Below, piece by piece: positions 57,110 through 64,000 of a stretch of 64,000 bases of DNA. The translations under genes and the position numbers were made by a program. The notes under the pieces were generated by a model that worked only from the letters and a program-made list of their open reading frames with translations, had not been told where the DNA came from and searched no databases. Origin of the DNA: a virus; the IMG/VR virus record IMGVR_UViG_3300047557_002430, positions 23,089 through 87,088 of that record. One strand, given 5' to 3'. Numbering within the stretch: position 1 is the first letter of the stretch; the number at the start of each line of letters is the position of its first letter.

Positions 57110-57904
57110 TCAGGAAACCTTCGCGGGGATTTGTGCTGCGAAGTTGCGGACGATGTACCGATCCAGATCCGCCCACATCTCCGCGAGCTGCTTCCCTCGC
57201 TCGGTGGCGCGAATCTTGTAGTAGACGCGCCGAGTAGCTTGCACAGACGGCGTGGGCTGGTCGACGTAGGGAGCTCCCACTGACAGGACGCGAACTTGCT
57301 CTAGCAGCTCGTTCCGAGTGCAGTACACAAGACCTTCACGTAAAGCTATATACATGGGGGATACGTGAAACGTTTTCTTGCGTTCGATCTTTCCGTTGTA
57401 ATCAATAGGGCTCAGCTTCCCATCGACATACTCAAAACCTCTAAAGAACTTAGAAGTAATCAACATGCGATCTTCGGCAAAGATAGTGTTTGCGAAATGA
57501 ATTGCCGTTTCCCTCAAGGTGAACCATTCTTTTCCTGCTGACATCTTCAGCAGCATCGCGACACCTGTTGAAGTGTACGAACTTGTTTTATTAAGGTAAT
57601 CAATGATGCTGTCGAGATCCTGTAGTTTCTTCGCAGGAGTTACAAGCGTAAGTTTTGGAGTTTCTTTTACCGGTTGAGGTTCAGTCTTTTTAGAGACTGA
57701 GATTTTCCAAGCCAGTGAAGCGAGGTTTTGGTCCCCCGTGGCAACAGCAGTTTGGAACAAGACATTTGCATCAAGTTCATTGATGTCAATGATTCGCTCC
57801 AGTTCGATTACTGAGTTAGAGCCTTTTCCTTTTGTGCTTTCGAGGAGGGCAAGAGCCTCCTCGGAATTGAGAGCAGTGCCTGCCAGGGAGAATTGGATGT
57901 TCAT
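57110..57904 (-). CDS. Hypothetical protein
   Basis: 264 residues. N-terminal helical and acidic part (ALLESTKGKGSNSVIELERIIDINELDANVLFQTAVATGDQNLAS), later helix-rich with Arg/Lys. No recognised domain. Ends just before a terminator, so it closes the transcription unit that begins further right. Confidence 0.6.
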   Translation of the reverse strand: MNIQFSLAGTALNSEEALALLESTKGKGSNSVIELERIIDINELDANVLFQTAVATGDQNLASLAWKISVSKKTEPQPVKETPKLTLVTPAKKLQDLDSIIDYLNKTSSYTSTGVAMLLKMSAGKEWFTLRETAIHFANTIFAEDRMLITSKFFRGFEYVDGKLSPIDYNGKIERKKTFHVSPMYIALREGLVYCTRNELLEQVRVLSVGAPYVDQPTPSVQATRRVYYKIRATERGKQLAEMWADLDRYIVRNFAAQIPAKVS

Positions 57905-57981
57905 GTCAAAATGACGCGACTTGTCAAGGATAGAAAAGAGAAGGAGATAGGCAAGAGCCTACGGAGTATCTTAATGTTTCT

Positions 57982-58428
57982 TTAAGTTTTCTGCGTGACT
58001 TTAGAGATGCTTTTAAAAACTACATCTACGTTTAAGCACCAAGTATCTACGTCTCTACTTATTGCTGCGCTTAGCTCAGCAAAGTCAGCCTCTTCTAAAG
58101 ATATTGTTTCTTGTATAGACGTCATTTCGTCTGTGCCATAGAGCGTTTTTAAGTAAGGCTTTACGCTTATACCGATGTCATAAATAACACCTTGGTCTAT
58201 ATATTCTGATGTTCTTTCTGTTTTCGTTATTGAGAATAGGAGTTGCCTACTTAAGAATTCGATATGACAATCTTTAAAACGGTGAGTGTACTTACTCTCG
58301 TCACCTTTTTGTAAGTAAAGGTTTTGTATGCAGCGCTTTATCCATGTACTTAATACGTCTACTGAATCATTGTATCCACAGTACGCAGACTCGATTAATT
58401 TAATTTTTGTAGCTGCGTCGTTTTTCAT
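57982..58428 (-). CDS. Hypothetical protein downstream of VWA gene
   Basis: 148 residues, helical with four Cys. MKNDAATKIKLIESAYCGYND at the start. Not recognised. It follows the VWA gene by 37 bases on the same strand and may be the last gene of the ATPase-VWA operon. Confidence 0.55.
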   Translation of the reverse strand: MKNDAATKIKLIESAYCGYNDSVDVLSTWIKRCIQNLYLQKGDESKYTHRFKDCHIEFLSRQLLFSITKTERTSEYIDQGVIYDIGISVKPYLKTLYGTDEMTSIQETISLEEADFAELSAAISRDVDTWCLNVDVVFKSISKVTQKT

Positions 58429-58465
58429 TGAATCAAGATCAGTAGGCGTGTCTAAGGGGCACTAC

Positions 58466-60016
58466 CTACCGGATGCAACGTTGAATAGCATCAATTGTAG
58501 CATCAGGGCTGTAGAGGTTTACAGAGTAAACTTCATCACTAAACTGTTTACAGACACTGGGTACTTCTGTATTGATACAGATTGTGTTCCATTGTGTTCC
58601 CGTTGTTTGTTTGAAGTGGTTTAGACGTCGAATAAAATTTTCGTGAACGTCGCTGTGCCCATCTGTAATCATCAGCACATCGGTGTGAGCATCCAGTTTG
58701 GCGCAATCCAGAGCGTGGGCGACCACAGCGTTAAAGCTGGTTCCTCCTCCTAGTGTCCAAGTTCCTACAAAGTTAAGTAACTCTGCGTTGTTCTTTCGGT
58801 CTCCCAGTAGTTCCACGGAGCCGTTGATACGGGTATCAAACAAGTGAATCTGTACTGCCCTGTTCTCTTTAAGAGCTTCCTCAGCAATTACAAAAGCAAT
58901 TGCTTTGCTCCATAATTCTGATTCTCCGTTCATCGAACCAGACACATCGATGTACATAACAATCGGACCCTTACCTACATCTTTTCTGTGCGCTGTGTAG
59001 TCTTTTGTGAGCAGTGTTTTTTGAGCATACTTCAGAGCGAACAAAGCTCTACCCTCTGGGCTGCCTGCGAGAGCAATTTCCGCAGGGAATGCCTTAGTGA
59101 TGTTGTCGCCGAACTGTGCTCCAGTGATCGATTCGTATTGATCTCGGATCTTTCGAGCCCTCTTTCTTTCGTTCCAAATCCGTCGGAGAGCACCCAGTTT
59201 CTTGATGAGCTTTTTAAGTTCTGGGTTTCTAGAAATTTTTTTAGCTAGCTCCCGCTTCTCCTGGAGGTTTGCTATATGCGAACCTTTCCCTTCCTGGTCT
59301 CCGTGCAGCGTGGACAAACCTTCTTGCGTCTCGTCGTTTGCTTTTACAGCCTTGTCGATAATTTTATGTGACTGGCTCTGAATTTTTTCCTTAGCTTCTT
59401 GAATAGCATCTGCGATTGCTTGGTTAAGTGCCTTTCCTTCTCGCCGAGCTTTATCCGCTGCTTCGCTGTCACCAGATTCAACAGCTTTCTTAAAACGTTC
59501 TCTGAGTTCCTGTAGCTTTTGTCCTGCTGCTGTTAATAGCTGAACGTTGAACTGGTTTTCTTCTATGGCTTCTTCGATTACTTTCGACAGCTCGTTCAGG
59601 ATGTTTACGGCATTGTTGCCTGCATTGAATTGATTCCCAACGCTTCGACGCAGTAGCTCAGGCCACGCCGCTGCTTGAGATAGATCTGACATTATGGAAT
59701 ACCAGATCCCGTTCTCTGGTTTATAACCCTCGGGGATTGCCGTTTTATCCCCGTCACACATCTTTCGAAAGTAATCCTCGAAGGCTTGTTCTGTAACTAA
59801 CCACTGAACATTGTCCGCGTTATACAGACGTTCGAACAGTTCCTTCCCGAAACGAGAAAGTTGTTTGATCTTGTAGTGGTCGATCAAGTATGTGACGCAG
59901 GGTCTTGCATCACGGATGAAGTCATTCCATAAGAAGTCAGCGAGCGCAGAACACGCAATGGTCAAAGGCTCATTCTCAACGAGCCGAATAATCTCGGTGT
60001 GTGTCGTGGTGTTCAT
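58466..60016 (-). CDS. VWA-domain protein, ViaA/CoxE-like
   Basis: 516 residues. A long helical N-terminal part (coiled coil around 145-290) leads to a von Willebrand A domain at about 345-515. The MIDAS motif is DVSGSMNG near 356-363, with LGGGTSFNAVV near 430 and MITDGHSD near 455. This two-part design is that of ViaA, which partners the MoxR ATPase RavA. Here the ATPase lies just upstream, with one small gene between. Metal-dependent binding of a client is expected. Confidence 0.75.
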   Translation of the reverse strand: MNTTTHTEIIRLVENEPLTIACSALADFLWNDFIRDARPCVTYLIDHYKIKQLSRFGKELFERLYNADNVQWLVTEQAFEDYFRKMCDGDKTAIPEGYKPENGIWYSIMSDLSQAAAWPELLRRSVGNQFNAGNNAVNILNELSKVIEEAIEENQFNVQLLTAAGQKLQELRERFKKAVESGDSEAADKARREGKALNQAIADAIQEAKEKIQSQSHKIIDKAVKANDETQEGLSTLHGDQEGKGSHIANLQEKRELAKKISRNPELKKLIKKLGALRRIWNERKRARKIRDQYESITGAQFGDNITKAFPAEIALAGSPEGRALFALKYAQKTLLTKDYTAHRKDVGKGPIVMYIDVSGSMNGESELWSKAIAFVIAEEALKENRAVQIHLFDTRINGSVELLGDRKNNAELLNFVGTWTLGGGTSFNAVVAHALDCAKLDAHTDVLMITDGHSDVHENFIRRLNHFKQTTGTQWNTICINTEVPSVCKQFSDEVYSVNLYSPDATIDAIQRCIR

Positions 60017-60258
60017 GGGTGGATCGGATACATCCGAAGAAGTTGAACCTTTCGTTCTTCAACGAGATGAGCTGACGATACTGTAGAAGACACGCCGTTA
60101 CTCAGATGAACTTGGTAACAGTCGTGTCCTCTATCGTCCTGCTTATAAATAACGGCTACGCCGTCGGAATCAAAGCTCAGAGAATCATTTACTAAGTTCG
60201 CTGATTGCTCGGGCGAGGGTGTCACAGTGTGTTTGCAGGCTCTGCTGGAGTTTGACAC
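60013..60258 (-). CDS. Small protein between ATPase and VWA genes
   Basis: Up to 81 residues from a GTG, or 70 from a later GTG. Its first part overlaps the ATPase gene by 74 bases. Residues 35-81 form a small beta unit (GVAVIYKQDDRGHDCYQVHLSNG) like a short SH3-style domain. ATGA overlap with the VWA gene indicates coupled translation. Confidence 0.5.
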   Translation of the reverse strand: MSNSSRACKHTVTPSPEQSANLVNDSLSFDSDGVAVIYKQDDRGHDCYQVHLSNGVSSTVSSAHLVEERKVQLLRMYPIHP

Positions 60259-61372
60259 CAGTTGAGCGAGTTGTCACCGACATCCTGAAACGAGTGCCGT
60301 CAAGGATTTCTCCAACCTTATCCCTAACTGTTTGCATGTCCTTGTGATACTTACGGAGGTTGATAACAAAATCGTTCAGCTCTCCGATGCCTTTAGCCTT
60401 ATACCGATGAGCGTGAGCGTTGTACTCAGACATAATGCCTGCTGCAGCTCTCTTCGCATCATTAAACACGCGATCCGCCGTGGGTATTTCCTGCTCAAGG
60501 ACTTCGATGATCACTTCCTGATCTTCGCGTGTTTGGTAAACAATGTGCACCAAGCTATTGTGCATGTGATCAGGGAACAGTTCGTCGTCGCCCTGTACTA
60601 CAGCCCAAGCTTTTAAGAACTTGAGAATTTGAATACGTCGCCGGTCGCTGATTGTGATGTTTCGGCTGGCCAGCATCTCCCACACACTGTTAAATCGATC
60701 CAAGAACTCTTCAGATACTTTTAGGTTGTTTGCAGCAACCTGAAGCTCGGTAAGTTCTTCCAGGGAAAGGTGCTCGCCTACCGTGGGTCGCTCTACCAAA
60801 CCCAAGCCCCACTCATCTAGTTTCCGTTTTGAAACTGGTTTCTTCAGCAGATCTACAGTCGGACGAAACAGAAAGCGGTCAGCAAATGCCTGGAGCGACT
60901 CTTCATCAGGCCAGCTATTTGTAGCGGCTACGATGGATTGAATAGGAGTTTGAATAAGTTCTTTTCCGTTATTAAAGGTGCGTTCGTTTAGCAGAGTCAG
61001 TAGCGAATTTAAGATTGCGGAACTGCCTCGGAACAGCTCATCCAAGAAACCAATGTGTGCGTTAGGCAGATACCCGTCTGTGTCTCTTGTGTACTCGTCA
61101 TTAAGCAGTTTGGTTACTGCTACAGGCCCGAACACTTCGGATGGGTCTGTCGTCGGGGTCAGCAGATAACCGAAGTAATTTGCTTTGCTGATTCCGTTGC
61201 AGATGTTGCGCACCAGATCAGATTTACCTGTTCCGGGTACACCAAGCAGGAATGCGTTCTGCTTGCTTAGGAGTGTGGCGAGGAGTCCGTCGATTACGTG
61301 CTCCCTTTCCAAAGTGGCGTTATTAAGTGCGCCACGGAAGTTTTGAAGCTTGGCGAAGAGTTGGTCGTTCAT
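60185..61372 (-). CDS. RavA-like MoxR AAA+ ATPase
   Basis: 395 residues. Walker A GVPGTGKS at 44-51, TTDPSEVFGP near 74-83, Walker B GFLDELF near 108-114, and AILNSLLTLLNERTFNNG near 118-135. The run from residue 22 to 170 follows the order and spacing of E. coli RavA. MoxR ATPases work with VWA partners to remodel or activate target proteins. In Escherichia coli RavA-ViaA affects respiratory complexes and drug sensitivity. The phage target is unknown. ATGA overlap with the upstream gene. Confidence 0.82.
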   Translation of the reverse strand: MNDQLFAKLQNFRGALNNATLEREHVIDGLLATLLSKQNAFLLGVPGTGKSDLVRNICNGISKANYFGYLLTPTTDPSEVFGPVAVTKLLNDEYTRDTDGYLPNAHIGFLDELFRGSSAILNSLLTLLNERTFNNGKELIQTPIQSIVAATNSWPDEESLQAFADRFLFRPTVDLLKKPVSKRKLDEWGLGLVERPTVGEHLSLEELTELQVAANNLKVSEEFLDRFNSVWEMLASRNITISDRRRIQILKFLKAWAVVQGDDELFPDHMHNSLVHIVYQTREDQEVIIEVLEQEIPTADRVFNDAKRAAAGIMSEYNAHAHRYKAKGIGELNDFVINLRKYHKDMQTVRDKVGEILDGTRFRMSVTTRSTGVKLQQSLQTHCDTLARAISELSK

Positions 61373-62061
61373 TTTGAGTAAGCCTGCAGGATGGTTGAAA
61401 GATCTTGGTCTGAGGTTGTTGCTGTAGTGGGCGTAGGTGTCAAGCTATTGCAAAACTCTTTCCATTTCGCTTTAACTTCTTTTTCGTACTGCTCCTTATG
61501 GCAGTTAAATAACATTCCTTTAGCTGCGTCTGCTACATCTCCTAGTTCTGTTTTTAGTTGTGCATATCTTTCTTCGTCATCTACTTTCGTGTAGTTTCTT
61601 TTTATGTAATCAAGTTCGTCTAAAAAAACCAGTCTCCTTTTACTTCCTTCTTTAGATTCAGTTTTAAAAACCGAACCGTCGGACCCCGTGGCCAAATAAA
61701 GGTGATTGAGACTAGGCAGCGGCCGATCGTAATTAACTACCTGATACACGGAAGGGACTTCTATGTATTCTGGTTCTGTAGTCTTTACATACAAGCAGAA
61801 GTTTAGTTTTTCCTCGGTTATGTGCTGCTCTACACTTTTTCTAATGCGTTCACAAAGCTCCTTTACATCTGTATGTTTCAGTTGAGGTACGGGTATCTTT
61901 TGGTCATCTATAATTACCATTTCGGGCTCTATTAAAAAGTGGCCCGGACTGGAACCAGCTTTCTTGTAGTAAACCTGTATCTCTATAACTGTGTGCGATC
62001 CGTTTGCTTTCTTAATAGGGATGTCCACCAAATGAAACTTTGAAACCGTTTCCCTAGGCAT
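61369..62061 (-). CDS. Hypothetical protein in the ATPase operon
   Basis: 230 residues, mixed alpha/beta, Lys/Glu-rich C-terminus and a Thr-rich tail TPTPTTATTSDQD. Not recognised. Coupled by ATGA to the RavA-like gene and by an 8-base overlap to the gene before it, so it is very likely part of the same system. Confidence 0.6.
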   Translation of the reverse strand: MPRETVSKFHLVDIPIKKANGSHTVIEIQVYYKKAGSSPGHFLIEPEMVIIDDQKIPVPQLKHTDVKELCERIRKSVEQHITEEKLNFCLYVKTTEPEYIEVPSVYQVVNYDRPLPSLNHLYLATGSDGSVFKTESKEGSKRRLVFLDELDYIKRNYTKVDDEERYAQLKTELGDVADAAKGMLFNCHKEQYEKEVKAKWKEFCNSLTPTPTTATTSDQDLSTILQAYSK

Positions 62062-62278
62062 TGCTTCCCTCCTTTAAAAGAGAGTTCGGCCGTGGGAATG
62101 GAAGATACCCAAGCCCAATCCAGCATTCATTTTTAAGCAGTTTGTTAATCTCCATTAGTTTTCGGTGAGCTGTTTCAAAGTCAGTAAAGGTTACAGCCTG
62201 CACAATGTCATTTGTGTAGCTTTCTATATCTTTTAAGTACCCTACAGTGCATTCTATGGTGTGCACGAGACGATCCAT
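62054..62278 (-). CDS. Small helical protein in the ATPase operon
   Basis: 74 residues (MDRLVHTIECTVGYLKDIES), nearly all helical with charged residues. Overlaps neighbours on both sides. Function unknown; probably co-expressed with the RavA-like ATPase. Confidence 0.55.
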   Translation of the reverse strand: MDRLVHTIECTVGYLKDIESYTNDIVQAVTFTDFETAHRKLMEINKLLKNECWIGLGYLPFPRPNSLLKEGSNA

Positions 62279-63492
62279 CAGAAGTCTGCCTCCTCAGTCG
62301 TGTTAGTTTCGTTGTTCTCGTTTACGTCAGTGATCTCCGCCAGGAGATCGTCAAGGTTGTCTCCAGCTGCGCCGATAAGCTCTTTGCGCTGATTGATTAG
62401 TTTCTTAAGTTGCTTAGACCGCTGTGCATAAACATCTAGCTCAAGGTTTGCATCCTTGATTAAAAGGTTTAGTGAGTTTGAGTTCTCGGCGTTTTTAATC
62501 CGGTCACACAATGTTTTGTATGTGGAGGAAAGAGCCAGAGATTGCTTGAGCGTGTCTAGTCCTTTAGATTGATCCCTAGAGTTAACTAGATTCTCAAGCT
62601 CATTCCTGATTTCATCTTGCACAGCAAAGAATTCTGTAGTCGCATTGTCCCTTACAGTTCGATCGGGCGACTGGATGTCACAACCTGATTTGTACAGTCG
62701 GTTAGAAAGATCTGCCAGGTTTTCGAAGCCAGGAACACTGTCGCTAATCAGCTTGAGTTTCTGAGCAGTTATCTGCCAGCTTCCGCGTTTCTTGTTGCCG
62801 CCTGTTTGCTGCCTCCCAATCTTCGACACGTGGCGAACATCAAGATCATCCAGAAGCTCAGCACTGATTTGCAGTGCTCTGTCTGCAGCGTTTGCTCTTG
62901 CGGCTTCTAAAACTTGCTGAGTGTTAATTTGATTCTCATACATCAGCAGCGAATTGAGATCACCGTCAATGGGTTTCTCCACACGCTCCATGGAAACAGG
63001 AAGTGGACCCAGAACAGAGACTCGGATGGGTGTTTTGTACTCATCTTTCGTCGGGAAGAATTTCATATAGGCATCAAAAGCCAACTTGAATTCATCTGAA
63101 TCGTTAAAGAGCGGTCGCAAAATACCTTCTGCTGTAGCTTGCCACGCCTCAAACTCCTGCTCCCACAGGTCTTTGAGTTTGTCGTTCGCATCCTGAGCAG
63201 CTTTCCGAATCTTCTTAATTAAGTCATTAGCCAAATGAAAGTAGGAAGAAGTGACAAAGTGAGAGTCACCACTATGAATGCAATAGCTGTCATAAAGTTC
63301 GCGCTGCATAACGCGAAGCGAATCAAGTTCTGCTTTAAGCGCATTCGAAAGGTTGGGACGCAGGCTTACCGTATTGTTGCGCTCAAGCGTATCAACGACA
63401 GATTGAGGAAGCTTCAGATCATTAAATTTGATCTGCACAGATTGTCGAACATCCGCAGAGATCGAGCAGGAAAGCAGATAGTGAGAAGTCAT
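62278..63492 (-). CDS. DUF3150-like helical protein
   Basis: 404 residues, helical throughout. Layout (SADVRQSVQIKFNDLKLP, LRVMQRELYDSYCIHSG, FEAWQATAEGILRPLFND, then VSVLGPLP) resembles DUF3150 proteins, which I recall from phages and mobile elements near MoxR-type ATPases. C-terminal tail is Asn/Glu/Thr-rich. First gene of the leftward ATPase-VWA operon, after a terminator. Confidence 0.5.
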   Translation of the reverse strand: MTSHYLLSCSISADVRQSVQIKFNDLKLPQSVVDTLERNNTVSLRPNLSNALKAELDSLRVMQRELYDSYCIHSGDSHFVTSSYFHLANDLIKKIRKAAQDANDKLKDLWEQEFEAWQATAEGILRPLFNDSDEFKLAFDAYMKFFPTKDEYKTPIRVSVLGPLPVSMERVEKPIDGDLNSLLMYENQINTQQVLEAARANAADRALQISAELLDDLDVRHVSKIGRQQTGGNKKRGSWQITAQKLKLISDSVPGFENLADLSNRLYKSGCDIQSPDRTVRDNATTEFFAVQDEIRNELENLVNSRDQSKGLDTLKQSLALSSTYKTLCDRIKNAENSNSLNLLIKDANLELDVYAQRSKQLKKLINQRKELIGAAGDNLDDLLAEITDVNENNETNTTEEADF

Positions 63493-63524
63493 TTGTGTTA
63501 GTTAAACAATTTGTTGTGATGGAT

Positions 63525-63560
63525 AAAAGAAGGAAACCCCTTCCTTTAAGGGGAAGGGGT
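63525..63560 (-). terminator. Rho-independent terminator
   Basis: Read leftward: ACCCCTTCC pairs with GGAAGGGGT (9 bp) with a short loop, then TTCCTTCTTTT. It ends the unit that includes the right-edge gene and the tRNA-like element. Confidence 0.8.
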
Positions 63561-63593
63561 CGCGCTTCCAACTTGGGCTCCTCGCAGCCCACG

Positions 63594-63638
63594 AAAACGA
63601 TACAGGACTCGAACCCGTGGCACAAGCCCGGACCGTTT
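63594..63638 (-). ncRNA. tRNA-like minihelix
   Basis: Read leftward: AAACGGT pairs with ATCGTTT (7 bp, one G-T) as an acceptor stem, and ACGGG-TTCGAGT-CCTGT forms a canonical T arm, followed by U at position 73. Between them lie only 13 bases with a tiny GGC/GCC hairpin, so D and anticodon arms are missing. No full tRNA could be drawn by extending either side. It may be a tRNA remnant, an attP-like 3' end, or a structured RNA. Confidence 0.3.
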
Positions 63639-63670
63639 AAGATATCTAATACGTTGTATGTCTTTAGAGT

Positions 63671-64000
63671 TTACTTACGGAGTCGAGTAAAAGCTAGAAC
63701 GATGCGCTCTGTTTGTTCGTCACATTCGCCAGAGATAACCAGTTGCTCTGCCATGTGCTTGAGCTGTGTCTTTGCGAGCTTAAGCTCCTGCTCAAGTCGC
63801 TGGACTTTACTGGAGAGCTTTTCGAGCTTTTCGTGTGGAGTCGGTTTCTTGTGTACGCGTACAACGATGTTTGTATCGAACTCTGGAAACTTAAATCGAC
63901 TTTCGTTTCCGGCGAATATTCTCAGATCTAGTCCTTGGGATTCTGCGATGGTGACGTCACGCAAAAGATTATCCTTGGCAGCTTCGTAAGGTACGCCAAA
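63671..64000 (-). CDS. Coiled-coil protein, 5' end missing
   Basis: The frame is open to the window edge (109 residues visible), so the start is outside; a TTG at 63964 is not required. The region PHEKLEKLSSKVQRLEQELKLAKTQLKHMAEQL is a coiled coil. No family recognised. It ends 33 bases upstream (leftward) of the tRNA-like element. Confidence 0.6.
   Translation of the reverse strand, partial: FGVPYEAAKDNLLRDVTIAESQGLDLRIFAGNESRFKFPEFDTNIVVRVHKKPTPHEKLEKLSSKVQRLEQELKLAKTQLKHMAEQLVISGECDEQTERIVLAFTRLRK

Noticed and set aside
63632-63700. Complete tRNA extending into the right-edge gene
   Set aside because: No 5' acceptor partner for ATCGTTT was found at the standard distance, and no D arm or anticodon stem could be drawn.
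1-64000. CRISPR array
   Set aside because: No regularly spaced direct repeats were noticed by eye. The only clear tandem repeats are protein-coding fibre modules.
1-64000. Temperate phage with integrase
   Set aside because: Small HTH/excisionase-like proteins and a tRNA-like fragment hinted at this, but no integrase or recombinase gene was seen. It could lie outside the window.

Overview
The window is a near-complete stretch of a double-stranded DNA tailed phage, almost certainly a cyanophage. It carries terminase large subunit, portal, capsid, tail-fibre, lysis and replication genes with no host metabolism. It also carries genes linked to cyanobacterial infection: an S-adenosylmethionine decarboxylase (speD), a flavin-dependent thymidylate synthase (thyX), one good and one further candidate NblA-like phycobilisome-degradation adaptor, and small proteins of kinds I associate with cyanophages. 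Both edges cut through genes, so the genome extends further. I saw no T7-type RNA polymerase, integrase, tape-measure protein or tail sheath, so I cannot assign it to a named cyanophage group.

Layout. 1-26.7 kb, mostly + strand: virion and packaging genes (TerL, portal, a scaffold-like protein, major capsid, several unrecognised virion proteins, an SLT transglycosylase). They are interrupted by polysaccharide genes (a GH130-like propeller, three glycosyltransferases, a methyltransferase) and by two minus-strand homing endonucleases. 22.9-23.7 kb, minus strand: a Dps-like ferritin and a small HTH protein. 26.6-29.8 kb, minus strand: a block of regulators, HNH-like zinc proteins and a degenerate Dam-like methylase. 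29.8-30.35 kb: a control region rich in inverted repeats. 30.35-38.6 kb, + strand: a sigma-like HTH protein, then tail fibres with repeat modules and glycine-rich adhesins. 38.6-45.6 kb: an exostosin-like glycosyltransferase, sulfotransferase, SpeD, HNH protein, holin candidates, a two-domain endolysin, small proteins and ThyX. 45.6-64 kb, minus strand: replication (D5-type primase-helicase, RecB-like nuclease, SSB-like protein, family A polymerase) followed by a RavA/ViaA-like ATPase-VWA operon. One NblA-like gene sits inside this block on the + strand.

How it works together. The right arm reads leftward and looks like the early/replicative half. The left and middle arms read rightward and hold the virion and lysis genes, often translationally coupled by ATGA or TAATG overlaps. 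Several + strand genes have a TATAAT-like box 17-26 bases upstream of the start with no clear -35, which suggests a phage-specific late promoter. Rho-independent terminators close the capsid-assembly units.

The most unusual points are: a 506-base out-of-frame overlap between the portal 3' end and the scaffold-like gene; NblA-like proteins at two distant loci; a phage RavA/ViaA-like module embedded among unknown genes; a Dps with a lysine at a ferroxidase ligand position; a start codon buried in a 10-bp hairpin; and a tRNA-like minihelix near the right edge. All assignments come from reading motifs by eye. No database search was run.
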